A stretch of DNA of 64,000 bases from Advenella sp. S44 (lineage in GTDB: Bacteria; Pseudomonadota; Gammaproteobacteria; Burkholderiales; Burkholderiaceae_B): positions 62,001 to 126,000 of the forward strand of contig NZ_NEXS01000001.1 of assembly GCF_002810445.1 (NCBI RefSeq), read 5' to 3'. Under the pieces are notes generated by a model. That model was not told where the DNA came from, did not search any database, and saw nothing but the letters and a program-made list of their open reading frames with translations. Within the stretch, counting starts at the first letter, position 1, and each line of letters begins with the position of its first letter. Position numbers and translations under genes: made by a program. This document shows positions 26,171-34,598 of the stretch, in pieces.

Positions 26171-26339
26171 AGCTACGTTAGCGCACATGATGTTCTGACG
26201 AAAACTTGCAGTTGATCTTGCTCAATACCGGATCAGTGGCATCGACGCCACACTGTATATCATGTCAACGATCAGATCGCGTATGGCACCGGCAACCGTC
26301 AAGACATTGACAAAATACCTGCAACCCCAATTGAAATAG
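26171..26339 (+). pseudogene. Second LysR remnant, related to the intact regulator at 9.3 kb
   Basis: The end reads AQYRISGIDATLYIMSTIR against PQYRIGGIDATLYILTTAR in the intact LysR protein; 26 of 39 residues agree to the stop codon. Nucleotides upstream also align (for example AGCTACGTT against AGTTACGTT), with one base missing near 26219 that shifts the frame. It corresponds to the last ~55 codons of the intact gene; the rest is gone. Confidence 0.8.
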
Positions 26340-26493
26340 GTATCTGAAGAATAAATGGTATTTTTCAGCCATCCACTGATGCGAGATGTTTTCGTTTCTG
26401 CCAATAGATCCGTTAGACTTAAATGAATGGATTGGCGCTCCGCTATTTTTCAGGCAAGGAACCCTAAACACAATTTATAACTACACCTATAGA

Positions 26494-27273
26494 TCACTTA
26501 AAGCTGGGATGACGCCGTTCCGTCATTGCAGCAACACCCTCTTTGAAATCATCACTTTGCATTTGAACAAACTGCTCCTGGCTTTCCTTGATGACGGCAG
26601 CCTCAAGTTTTTCAGTCAGGCCTTTACGTAAAGTTTTTCTTATGGATACGACAGCCGTTGGAGAGGACAAAGCGATCTCTGTTGCAAGGGATTTTGCATT
26701 ATCCATTAAATCATCGCTCTTAACGAGGCGATCCAGAAGTCCGTATTCAAAGGCTTCTGTTCCGTTGATTCTTCTACCTGTGAAAAATAGTTCACTGGCT
26801 TTTTGATGCCCTATTAGCGTGGGCAAGGTGTACGACAATGCGAATCCCGGGTGGAAGCCAAGCCGGGAAAAATTTGCTGAAAATCGACTTTCTGGACACC
26901 CAATTCGGAAATCGGCCGTCAATGCGAGTCCTAAACCTCCACCGATGGCTGCGCCTTGCACGACGACAATACTTGGCTTTGAGCAAGCAAATAAGCGAAG
27001 CGCTTCAGCATAAATAGGATTGGTTCCTGACTCTTTCTTGGCGTTTTTCCGACCTGCGTTGTTAAAGTCGGCACCCGCGCAAAATGACTTTCCTTTGGAT
27101 GCCAGAATGATGACACGGCATTTTTCCATCGCCTCAAGCTGGTTGTATATATTTGCAATTTGAGTTATCAGACTTAAGTCAAAGAAGTTGTGCGGGGCGC
27201 GATCAATTTCTACCACGGCGATGTAGTCTTTGACGTTACATATCAGGTCGGGGTATTTATCGATATTACTCAT
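26494..27273 (-). CDS. Enoyl-CoA hydratase/isomerase family protein
   Basis: 259 residues, crotonase fold. The oxyanion-hole segments are SFCAGADF (~65) and GAAIGGGLGLALTADFRIG (~110-125). The region that normally carries the catalytic acids reads FSANFSRLGFHPGFALSY, shortened as in PaaG-type isomerases and lacking their Asp, so hydration activity is not assured. The ATG at 27273 is preferred because GGAG lies between the upstream stop and this codon; an ATG at 27285 adds four residues. Third gene of a minus-strand run with two acyl-CoA dehydrogenases, giving a beta-oxidation-like sequence. Confidence 0.88.
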   Translation of the reverse strand: MSNIDKYPDLICNVKDYIAVVEIDRAPHNFFDLSLITQIANIYNQLEAMEKCRVIILASKGKSFCAGADFNNAGRKNAKKESGTNPIYAEALRLFACSKPSIVVVQGAAIGGGLGLALTADFRIGCPESRFSANFSRLGFHPGFALSYTLPTLIGHQKASELFFTGRRINGTEAFEYGLLDRLVKSDDLMDNAKSLATEIALSSPTAVVSIRKTLRKGLTEKLEAAVIKESQEQFVQMQSDDFKEGVAAMTERRHPSFK

Positions 27274-27285
27274 GTTACTCTCCAT

Positions 27286-28368
27286 CTAGTCCAATAAGGT
27301 CTTGGCAATTAGCTGCTTCCAGAAATCGTCTTTCCCTGCGGCAATCGTTGCTTTTCCTATCCGATTTGCCCAATATGAATCAGTCCCATACTGCTCCCTC
27401 CAGGACCAGGCACGTCGAGTCGCGAAATTTAATTTATATTCGTAGGTAAACCCAATCGCTCCGTGCACTTGGTGTGCGATCCCGGCACAAACGGAAACGG
27501 CTTCGCTGGCCCGTAGCTTGGCTGCGGCTGATGTGAAAGCAAAGGTAGCTGACTTTGAGCAACCCGAAAAAATAGCGTCTTGAGCCGCAAGTAAAGATGC
27601 GATTCTCGCGCTTGACAAATTACCTGCCATTAATGCAAGTTGTTGCTGAATAGCCTGGTTCTTACCGATAACTTTACCGAATTGCCTTCTCTCGCTTGCG
27701 TAAGTGACTGACAGCTCAAATGCAAAATCCAAGGCACCCACAATCATAATGCTTTTGCACAATGCCCCCAACTGCATCAACGACTCACCACTGGACTCAT
27801 AATCCCACTTGATGGCAAGAGCAGCTTTGGTATTATTAAATGTCACTGTATCCAGTGGCATTTTGGCCTTATCGCATTGTTGACCAATGCTTACTGTATC
27901 CTGGCCAAGCGGTACAAGCAGCATCTGGTTGTTTTGCGGCGAAGGCAGAATAATATGACGGCAGCAGCGGGCCCAGGGCACCTTGCTAACGGTGCCGCTG
28001 ATATGAATCGCATTTTCTGAGTGTTGTACCTGCAAGCCGACAGTTTTACCTTCAGTCACAAATGTCATTGGACCTTCGGGAATGTCTACTTCAGCCATTG
28101 AAAGGACGAAGGCAGCAATTATGGTTTCTGCGAGAGGAACGGGAGCCTGGTGATACCCTATTGCGTGAAGAATCGGAAACGCAACCTCCCAAGACTCCTG
28201 CATCCCACCATCGGCCTCGCGGCACATAATCCGATGAAAACCACTATTTTCGATGGTGTTCCATAGCTGTTCAGGAAAAACGCCTGACTCCACCTTTTCT
28301 ATCAGTGCTCTGTTCACTTCCTTAGAAAACAAGTGCCTTGCACTGTCCTGTATCATCTCGTAGCTCAT
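27286..28368 (-). CDS. Acyl-CoA dehydrogenase (short, 360 aa)
   Basis: 360 residues of the flavin acyl-CoA dehydrogenase fold: an N-terminal helical part, a beta domain, and a C-terminal helical domain with YASERRQFGKVIGKNQAIQQ and CAGIAHQVHGAIGFTYEY. It is shorter and more divergent than its upstream partner, as in heteromeric dehydrogenases where two subunits form one enzyme (steroid-degradation FadE pairs and pimeloyl-CoA PimC/PimD are examples). Its ATG overlaps the partner's stop by 4 bp (ATGA), so production is coupled. The pairing is inferred from order and size. Confidence 0.9.
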   Translation of the reverse strand: MSYEMIQDSARHLFSKEVNRALIEKVESGVFPEQLWNTIENSGFHRIMCREADGGMQESWEVAFPILHAIGYHQAPVPLAETIIAAFVLSMAEVDIPEGPMTFVTEGKTVGLQVQHSENAIHISGTVSKVPWARCCRHIILPSPQNNQMLLVPLGQDTVSIGQQCDKAKMPLDTVTFNNTKAALAIKWDYESSGESLMQLGALCKSIMIVGALDFAFELSVTYASERRQFGKVIGKNQAIQQQLALMAGNLSSARIASLLAAQDAIFSGCSKSATFAFTSAAAKLRASEAVSVCAGIAHQVHGAIGFTYEYKLNFATRRAWSWREQYGTDSYWANRIGKATIAAGKDDFWKQLIAKTLLD

Positions 28369-29513
28369 TTCAGTCCCACTCCTTTCGCAATGATGCCTCG
28401 CAAAATTTCTCGCGTTCCGCCCCGCAGTGAAAAACTGGGCGCGGCTACGGTCAGGTAGGACATGACGTTATAAAAATCGCTGTCCATGTCCGAGTCGTCG
28501 TAAAAATGGCTGTATGCTATTTCTGGCATGGACTGTTCGAGCAATGCTCCCTGATCCTTTAACAAAGACGCTGCCATGGCAGGGTCTTCATTTCTGGACA
28601 TCATTACGGCAATGCCTTGTGACATGTTCCTCAATGCAAAGTACTGTACGACCAGTCTTCCGATTGCATTCGTTTGATCACGATTTGTCGTATCTGCGGC
28701 CGCAATCATTTCCAGCATCAATTGGTGACTACTGAGAAAACGCTCCGGACCGGACCTTTCGAATTTCAACTCACCGATAACCTGTTGCCATCCCTCACCC
28801 TCTATTCCAATGAGATTCTCATCCGGGACAAAGGCATCGTCAAAAGTGATTTCAAAAAAGTCGGCCATGCCCAACTGTGTAGTAATCGGTCTGAGCGATA
28901 CGTCCGGGTTATTCATTTGTACCAGAAACTGCGACATACCCACATGTCTATTAGTATCATCCTTTGGACGTGTCCTAACCAAAGCGATCATATGTGTTGC
29001 ATGGTTGGCTCCTGAGGTCCATACTTTGCGCCCGTTAATGAGCCAGCCACCGTCGACCCGCGTCGCTTTAGTGCGAATTGATGCCAAATCCGAGCCGGAA
29101 TCCGGCTCGCTCATTCCAATGCAAAAATAAGCTTCTCCCTTAGCGATCAAAGGAGCGATTTTTGGGGCTAGCTCATCCGGAGAATGACGGATTAGCAAGG
29201 GTCCGCTCTGGCGATCGGCAACCCAATGGGCACCAACAGGCGCTCCAGCAGCCAGCAACTCTTCCAGTACGACGTATCGCTCAAGCAACGATTTCTCATG
29301 GCCGCCGTATTTCTTGGGCCACGTCATACCCAGCCAGCCAGCCGCTCCCAGTTTTTTTGAGAATGCTTTATCGCGCCCCTGCCAGCTGCGCATACGATTC
29401 ACCGCAGGATAATCAGCAAGTTCCTTTGCCAAAAACTCACGTACTTCCTGCCGCAACGCCTCGCATTCCGGAGGCAATTTCCCTGGTGAAATATGTATAT
29501 CTTTTATCGCCAA
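28365..29513 (-). CDS. Acyl-CoA dehydrogenase (382 aa), TTG start
   Basis: 382 residues with the dehydrogenase signature CIGMSEPDSGSDLASIRTKA and INGRKVWTSGA in the beta domain (~130-170). It should oxidise an acyl-CoA to the 2,3-enoyl-CoA with FAD, passing electrons to ETF. The start appears to be TTG at 29513: GAGGGAAGG lies just upstream, the next Met is at residue 41, and the N-terminus from TTG is complete. First gene of the minus-strand run, divergent from the CoA-transferase across a palindromic operator. Confidence 0.9.
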   Translation of the reverse strand: MAIKDIHISPGKLPPECEALRQEVREFLAKELADYPAVNRMRSWQGRDKAFSKKLGAAGWLGMTWPKKYGGHEKSLLERYVVLEELLAAGAPVGAHWVADRQSGPLLIRHSPDELAPKIAPLIAKGEAYFCIGMSEPDSGSDLASIRTKATRVDGGWLINGRKVWTSGANHATHMIALVRTRPKDDTNRHVGMSQFLVQMNNPDVSLRPITTQLGMADFFEITFDDAFVPDENLIGIEGEGWQQVIGELKFERSGPERFLSSHQLMLEMIAAADTTNRDQTNAIGRLVVQYFALRNMSQGIAVMMSRNEDPAMAASLLKDQGALLEQSMPEIAYSHFYDDSDMDSDFYNVMSYLTVAAPSFSLRGGTREILRGIIAKGVGLK

Positions 29514-29533
29514 TTTCCTTCCCTCATTTTTAA

Positions 29534-29567
29534 ATATATACTTGCTTGTTAATAAACAAGTATATAT
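29534..29567. promoter_or_regulatory. Long inverted repeat, probable TetR operator
   Basis: ATATATACTTG-N12-CAAGTATATAT, an 11-bp perfect inverted repeat in the 94-bp gap between the acyl-CoA dehydrogenase run and the CoA-transferase run; a nested CTTGTT-N4-AACAAG lies inside. A dimer bound here could control both directions at once. The TetR gene at the end of the + run is the obvious candidate. Binding is inferred. Confidence 0.65.
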
Positions 29568-29607
29568 ACTGAGTCCCTACAGGTCAATATAAATTTGGAG
29601 CTAGTTA

Positions 29608-30747
29608 ATGAAAAATGTAGGCCCGTTGGATGGTATCAGGGTGATCGATCTTACTGCCGTAGTGCTGGGGCCAGTCGCGACACAGACACTTGCAGATTTT
29701 GGCGCAGAAGTCATAAAAATTGAAAGTCCAGAAGGAGATCTCATGCGTGCAAATGGCGTAGTCAAATCCAAAGGGATGAGTTCTATTTTCTTGGCAATTA
29801 ACAGAAACAAAAAGTCCGTTTCTCTAAATCTGAAAGACCTAAAAGAAAAAGAGCAACTTCTAGAACTGATCAAGACGGCAGATGTACTCGTACATAACAT
29901 GCGAACTACGGCAATCAAACGACTTGGACTTGATTACGATACGATAAAAGAGGCAAATCCGAAATTGGTGTACTGCGCAGCGACGGGCTATGGCGATCAT
30001 GGTGATTTCAACGGACAGCCTGCCTTTGATGACATTATCCAGGCAGGGTGTGGTTTAGCGAGTCTATCCGGCCATGAAAGGGGGATACCTGAATATGCAC
30101 CGATGCTTCTGGCGGACAAGATTGCTGGTGTATATACAGCGAACGCAGTTCTGGCTGGCATTATCCACCAACTCAAAACCGGCGAAGGGCAGTATATTGA
30201 AGTACCGATGTTTGAAACCCTAGTTGCATTTAGCATGACAGAACATCTTGGCGGCGACACCTTTATCCCTCCGCTGGGAGAGGCCGGCTACAAGAGACTC
30301 TTGAAAAACGGGAGAAAGCCTGTACCGACTTCCAACGGATATGCCGCTATGCTGCCATACACGGCCTCCCACTGGAAAGCTTTTTTTTCGTATTGCGGGC
30401 GGGACGATTTGCTTGAAAAATACGAATTGAACGATCGCCATGAACGCAATAAACGCATTTCAGAACTCTACAGTGATTTGCAGTCGTTAACCGTCAATTA
30501 TTCCACAGAAGAACTCGTTCACATCTGTAGACAACTGGATATCCCTGCAACCCAGTTTTATTCTATCCATAACATCACCGAACATCCTCACATAAAAAGT
30601 GTGAATTTATTTGAGAAATTCAATCACAAAAAAGAGGGCGAAATTCTGTGCATAAGACCTACGTCGTTGTTTGAGAAGACGCCTTTAGGTATCCAGGGAG
30701 GCGCGCCAACGCTTGGCGAACATAACGATGACTATCTGAATCAATAA
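29608..30747 (+). CDS. Class III CoA-transferase (CaiB/BaiF family)
   Basis: 379 residues. Opens PLDGIRVIDLTAVVLGPVA, with LADFGAEVIKIE next. The catalytic Asp lies in QPAFDDIIQA after YCAATGYGDHG (~120-145). The enzyme moves CoA between carboxylates through a glutamyl/aspartyl-CoA intermediate, activating an acid without ATP. GGAG before the ATG. First gene of the + run ahead of a Bug receptor and TetR; the acyl-CoA it makes is the likely substrate of the divergent dehydrogenases and hydratase. Confidence 0.93.
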   Translation: MKNVGPLDGIRVIDLTAVVLGPVATQTLADFGAEVIKIESPEGDLMRANGVVKSKGMSSIFLAINRNKKSVSLNLKDLKEKEQLLELIKTADVLVHNMRTTAIKRLGLDYDTIKEANPKLVYCAATGYGDHGDFNGQPAFDDIIQAGCGLASLSGHERGIPEYAPMLLADKIAGVYTANAVLAGIIHQLKTGEGQYIEVPMFETLVAFSMTEHLGGDTFIPPLGEAGYKRLLKNGRKPVPTSNGYAAMLPYTASHWKAFFSYCGRDDLLEKYELNDRHERNKRISELYSDLQSLTVNYSTEELVHICRQLDIPATQFYSIHNITEHPHIKSVNLFEKFNHKKEGEILCIRPTSLFEKTPLGIQGGAPTLGEHNDDYLNQ

Positions 30748-30767
30748 CACTTACTAAAGGAGAAGAC

Positions 30768-31721
30768 ATGCAACCCCGAAGAATACTTTCCGTCATGGCT
30801 GGAGCAATTATTTCCCTCGCCCTACCGTTGGCGTATGCTCAGGATAACAAACCAATCAGAATCATTGTGCCCTTTACCGCTGGAAGTGGATCTGATGATG
30901 GATCAAGATTCTACGCAGACCTCATAAGCAAACGCCTGCACAGAACCGTGATTGTAGAAAACAAACCGGGAGCCAGCGGCGTGATTGCGGTTCAAACCGT
31001 ACTAAACGAACCGGCAGATGGCAATACTATACTACTTGGAAGCAACTCGCTCATCGCTGTTAATCCGTTAACTGTCAAGGATATTTCGTATGATCCGTTC
31101 AAGGATCTCGAGCCATTACATGGATTAATGATTTCAAGTCCCGCAATCATCGTTTCGGCTGACTCACCTTATAAGAGCATAAGTGACTTGGTTGCAACCT
31201 ATAGAGAAAACAGTAACCCATTACTGGTGGGAACGTATTCAGATGGATACAAGCTTGTCGGAAAATGGATCGAACAGGAAACAGATACCAAGGTGACAAA
31301 TGTACCTTATAAAGGAGGCTCACAGATGGTGACGGATCTCATAGGGGGCCGACTTGATTTTGGACTGAATGACCAAACTGGTATTCTGCCTCTGCTATCC
31401 GCGGGGAAAATCCGAGCGCTGGCAATCACGGCCAGCGCCCGAGAACCGAAAATGCCCGACATCCCCACAATGAAGGAATTGGGGTTTGACGGTATGGAAT
31501 CTTATGTATGGTCAGCATTCTCTGTAAAGCACGGTACCCCCGCACCGATCAAAGCCGAGCTAGCCCAGGCAATTACAGAGGTCCAAAACTCTCCAGAAGG
31601 GAAAAAGTTCGCTCAACAGCGTGCCGGTAAGCCACTAGCGCTTTCCCTGGACGAATTAGGTAATTTTCAAAGGCTTGAATACGAAAGGTTTAAGAAAATT
31701 GTAGAATCGGCTGATCATTAG
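30768..31721 (+). CDS. Bug-family periplasmic receptor, copy 5
   Basis: 317 residues. Sec signal ending ALPLAYAQD, then PIRIIVPFTAGSGSDDGSRF, VVENKPGASGVIAVQ and MPDIPTMKELGFDGM. AAAGGAG lies before the ATG. It sits 20 bp after the CoA-transferase and 23 bp before the TetR gene, so all three share a transcript. It probably binds the acid that the CoA-transferase activates. The GSD pattern in the first loop resembles other Bug proteins closely; the ligand is unknown. Confidence 0.93.
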   Translation: MQPRRILSVMAGAIISLALPLAYAQDNKPIRIIVPFTAGSGSDDGSRFYADLISKRLHRTVIVENKPGASGVIAVQTVLNEPADGNTILLGSNSLIAVNPLTVKDISYDPFKDLEPLHGLMISSPAIIVSADSPYKSISDLVATYRENSNPLLVGTYSDGYKLVGKWIEQETDTKVTNVPYKGGSQMVTDLIGGRLDFGLNDQTGILPLLSAGKIRALAITASAREPKMPDIPTMKELGFDGMESYVWSAFSVKHGTPAPIKAELAQAITEVQNSPEGKKFAQQRAGKPLALSLDELGNFQRLEYERFKKIVESADH

Positions 31722-31744
31722 CCTTTAACATTAATCACTCCCTT

Positions 31745-32431
31745 ATGACAACAAAAGATAGCCTGCGCATTGATAATACCGCCGCCAGTCAAAATCAGTC
31801 CGCCTCTAATCGGCGCACGCAGGCTGAAAGGCGAGAGCTGTCAGAACAGAAAATATTAATGGCAGCAATGGAACTGGTCGCCGAAAAAGGCGCCTACGCC
31901 GTCACTTTGGCAGAAATTGGAGAGAGAGCGGGTTTTAGTAGAGGTTTGCCAGCGCACAAATTTGGAAACAAGTCCAATCTTCTCAAGTCGCTTGCGCAAT
32001 TTATTGCCGAAAATTTTTCGGTCTTCTCTCGCGATGATAGAGCACCGAAGCTCGGTATTCGCCGGCTGGAACTACTCGCGGATGCCTATTTATTGCGTGA
32101 TGAAAAAGATTGGCTTCCGGCCAGAGCCCTAATCATGCTGACTACTGAAGCTCACCTGCTCGACAATAATGTCTCCGATTATATGGCGCAATACAATCGT
32201 ATAGTTCTCTCATATATCAGTAAAAACATTGATAGTGCAGTTGCGATGAAAGATCTCAAAGCAGACTGTAATAGTGCCGAAGTTGCAACATTTTTACTCT
32301 CTGTATTTCGCGGAGCAACGCTGCTTAGAATTAATGATGAAAATATTGATCTGCATGGACTGCATGATCAAGTTATGTTTTATTTAAAAAGCATCAGACG
32401 CCCTCCGGAAAAAAAGCGCACCCAACGCTAA
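31745..32431 (+). CDS. TetR-family regulator
   Basis: 228 residues. After a hydrophilic N-terminal arm of ~30 residues comes the TetR helix-turn-helix (MAAMELVAEKGAYAVTLAEI, GERAGFSRGLPAHKFGNKSN), then an all-helical ligand domain. It ends the CoA-transferase - Bug run and so would be autoregulated through the inverted repeat at 29534-29567. Acyl-CoA-responsive TetR proteins commonly govern such operons; the effector here is inferred to be an acyl-CoA. Confidence 0.92.
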   Translation: MTTKDSLRIDNTAASQNQSASNRRTQAERRELSEQKILMAAMELVAEKGAYAVTLAEIGERAGFSRGLPAHKFGNKSNLLKSLAQFIAENFSVFSRDDRAPKLGIRRLELLADAYLLRDEKDWLPARALIMLTTEAHLLDNNVSDYMAQYNRIVLSYISKNIDSAVAMKDLKADCNSAEVATFLLSVFRGATLLRINDENIDLHGLHDQVMFYLKSIRRPPEKKRTQR

Positions 32432-32519
32432 GCAAAAATATTTTTCTGCTTTCATACTTCTCCCATATGATTGAGCGCAGCGGCGTTGAACCGACCTCCA
32501 GAATCAAGTGCCACAAACG

Positions 32520-32557
32520 AAAAGGCCTCTCCAATATTTACAAACTGGAAAGACCTT
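32520..32557 (-). terminator. Probable terminator of ssb
   Basis: Read on the minus strand: AAGGTCTTTCCA-N12-TGGAGAGGCCTT followed by TTT, a 12-bp stem with two mismatches and a short T-run about 110 bp after the ssb stop. It could also slow the convergent TetR transcript. Confidence 0.55.
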
Positions 32558-32566
32558 GATTTAACA

Positions 32567-32601
32567 ACGATTTAGATAACTCAGTGAGTTATCTAAATCG
32601 T
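32567..32601. repeat. 35-bp near-perfect palindrome downstream of ssb
   Basis: ACGATTTAGATAACTCA, one G, then its exact reverse complement: a 17-bp inverted repeat with a single-base centre. It is A+T rich and has no T-run on either side, so it is not a standard terminator. It lies exactly where the accessory catabolic block meets the core genes. Possible roles: protein-binding site, cruciform, or mobile-element scar. Confidence 0.8.
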
Positions 32602-32668
32602 GATATAAAAACTTATCGTTTACAACTTATCAGAAAACAACATTATTCCAGTTTTTAAAAAGGACTCT

Positions 32669-33175
32669 CTAGAACGGAATATCGTCGTCCATATCCATGA
32701 TATTGGCGGCAGGCTTTTGCGCGGGGCGTTGCTGTTGCGGTGCCTGGCTGCGCTGCTGGGGCGCCTGGCGTTGCGAGGATGAGTAAGAATCATCGCCGCC
32801 GAAGCCGCCGTCGTCCATGCCGCCTGTACCTGTACTTTCACGGCCCCCCAGCATTTGCATCTGGTCTGCCACGATTTCCGTTGAATAACGGTCTGCGCCG
32901 GTGTCCTTGTCCTGCCACTTGCGCGTTTTCAGGCGACCTTCGACATAGATCGAGCGGCCCTTCTTAAGGTATTCACCGACGATTTCGGCCAGGCGGTTGT
33001 AGAACACCACGCGGTGCCATTCGGTTTCTTCACGGCGCTCGCCCGAATTCTTGTCTTTCCAGGTTGATGTCGTGGCAATGGATACGTTACAGATGGCGGC
33101 GCCGTCTGGAGAGTAGCGCACTTCGGGGTCGCGTCCCAGATTGCCGACGAGTATGACTTTATTGACTGATGCCAT
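32669..33175 (-). CDS. ssb: Single-stranded DNA-binding protein
   Basis: 168 residues. N-terminal OB fold ([40 protein letters not shown]) up to ~110, then a flexible Gly/Gln/Pro-rich linker and the acidic tip MDMDDDIPF that recruits replication and repair partners. Binds single-stranded DNA as a tetramer in replication, recombination and repair. AGGA before the ATG. It follows an MFS transporter on the same strand and is near uvrA, an order familiar from Bordetella-type genomes. Confidence 0.97.
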   Translation of the reverse strand: MASVNKVILVGNLGRDPEVRYSPDGAAICNVSIATTSTWKDKNSGERREETEWHRVVFYNRLAEIVGEYLKKGRSIYVEGRLKTRKWQDKDTGADRYSTEIVADQMQMLGGRESTGTGGMDDGGFGGDDSYSSSQRQAPQQRSQAPQQQRPAQKPAANIMDMDDDIPF

Positions 33176-33266
33176 GGTTAAATCCTGACTGTAGGTGGTA
33201 ATCAGGACAGTATGTTAACTGCCCTTACCGGCTTGCACAATTGGGTCATTATAGCCACCGCGGGCT

Positions 33267-34484
33267 TTACGTAGGAGATTTGAAGCTTCTGGCGGTAAAG
33301 AACCAGACAGCGGCCAGTGCCGCGCCCATGAGGAAAACGGCGGGTACACCCGTGTAGCGGGCCAGCAGACCGCCTGCCGCGCCCCCTGCCGCTACGCCCA
33401 GTGCCTGCGACATATTATAGAACCCCAGGGCCAGTCCCTTGTGCTCTGCCGGGGCGACGCGCGATACCAGTGACGGCTGCAAGGCTTCCAGAATATTGAA
33501 CGCCACGAAATAGCCCACGAAGAGCACCACAATGGCCGCGAATGAATGGGTGGCAAAAGCCATGATGGCCATGACAATGGCCAGGCCGGCCACGCTCCAC
33601 TCCAGGCTTTGCTTGTGCACGTGCCGCGTTTCCGTGTAGAAAACCACAGGCACCATGGCCACAAAAGACGCCAGAATCACCGGCAGGTAAACCTTCCACA
33701 GCGTACCGGTGGTGAATCCGCCCAGTCCGATCAGCAAGGGCGGCGCCACCACGAACAGGGACATGAGGATGCAGTGCAGGCAGAATACACCGAAATTGAG
33801 GCGCAACAAGTCGCCGTTTTTAAGAACATCGCGCGGGCGCGACTGGATAGCGGGCGTCTGCAAGGGCGCGACCGGCACAATAAAAGTGGCCAGCAGCAGA
33901 CTGATAAAGCCCAGCAGCGAAATGACCCAGAACAGGCCCGACAGGCCACCATATTCAACAAGCAGGGGCGAGAGCACCAGCGCCAGTGCAAAAGAAATGC
34001 CGATGGAGCCGCCCACCATGGCCATGGCGCGGGTGCGTACTTCGGGGCGCGTCGCGTCGGCCACCCAGGCGGTAATGGCCGCGGAAATGGCGCCCAGCCC
34101 CTGGATGGATCGGCCAATGACCACGCCGGTAACCGAATCGCTGAGCGCGCAGACGATGCCGCCGATGATAAACAGCACCATTCCGGCGATAATCACCGGG
34201 CGGCGTCCGAACCGGTCGGACGCCATGCCCAGCGGGATCTGCAAAATTGCCTGAGTCAGGCCATAAGCACCAATGGCCGCCCCTACCAGGGCCGCATTGC
34301 CGCCACCGGTCAGGGTTTTGGCCGCATCAGCAAAAACCGGGGTCAACAGGAACAGGCCCAGCATGCGAACCGCAAAAAGCAACGCAAGCGTCGTGCTGGC
34401 ACGGCGTTCAGTGGGGGTAAGTTTGAGTTTGGCCGGTTTGGCGGCACCTGCTTCAGCGGGTTGAATTGACGCAGCAGAGTTCAT
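33267..34484 (-). CDS. MFS transporter
   Basis: 405 residues with 12 predicted membrane segments. The loop 2-3 motif is GMASDRFGRRPVI and the segment-5 region has GGSIGISFALALVLSPLLVE, both typical of major-facilitator drug/metabolite exporters. The hydrophilic N-terminal ~30 residues are Ala/Lys rich. Substrate unknown; the conserved position between ssb and divergent uvrA suggests an old core gene. The start has no strong Shine-Dalgarno site. Probably co-transcribed with ssb 91 bp downstream. Confidence 0.9.
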   Translation of the reverse strand: MNSAASIQPAEAGAAKPAKLKLTPTERRASTTLALLFAVRMLGLFLLTPVFADAAKTLTGGGNAALVGAAIGAYGLTQAILQIPLGMASDRFGRRPVIIAGMVLFIIGGIVCALSDSVTGVVIGRSIQGLGAISAAITAWVADATRPEVRTRAMAMVGGSIGISFALALVLSPLLVEYGGLSGLFWVISLLGFISLLLATFIVPVAPLQTPAIQSRPRDVLKNGDLLRLNFGVFCLHCILMSLFVVAPPLLIGLGGFTTGTLWKVYLPVILASFVAMVPVVFYTETRHVHKQSLEWSVAGLAIVMAIMAFATHSFAAIVVLFVGYFVAFNILEALQPSLVSRVAPAEHKGLALGFYNMSQALGVAAGGAAGGLLARYTGVPAVFLMGAALAAVWFFTARSFKSPT

Positions 34485-34523
34485 TCAGCAAATAAAGAGA
34501 CAAAGTGAAAGGAAGGGATAACT

Positions 34524-34535
34524 GGTGTTGACACC
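34524..34535. promoter_or_regulatory. Small inverted repeat with TTGACA in the MFS/uvrA gap
   Basis: GGTGT-TG-ACACC, with a TTGACA -35-like hexamer inside (34528-34533), 75 bp upstream of uvrA. It could be a promoter-operator for uvrA. It does not match the CTGT-N8-ACAG LexA box, so SOS control is not supported by this site. Confidence 0.3.
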
Positions 34536-34598
34536 TGCGTTATAGTAATGGATTAGTCCGAGAAAAACCCAGTTCGTTCAACAGGAAAAGATAATTTC

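Noticed and set aside
33546-34469. 307-codon open frame on + opposite the MFS transporter
   Set aside because: Its translation is low-complexity Gln/His/Arg-rich and it mirrors a well-supported membrane protein on the other strand.
34524-34535. LexA (SOS) box upstream of uvrA
   Set aside because: The inverted repeat GGTGT-TG-ACACC lacks the CTGT-N8-ACAG consensus, and no better match was seen in the MFS/uvrA gap.
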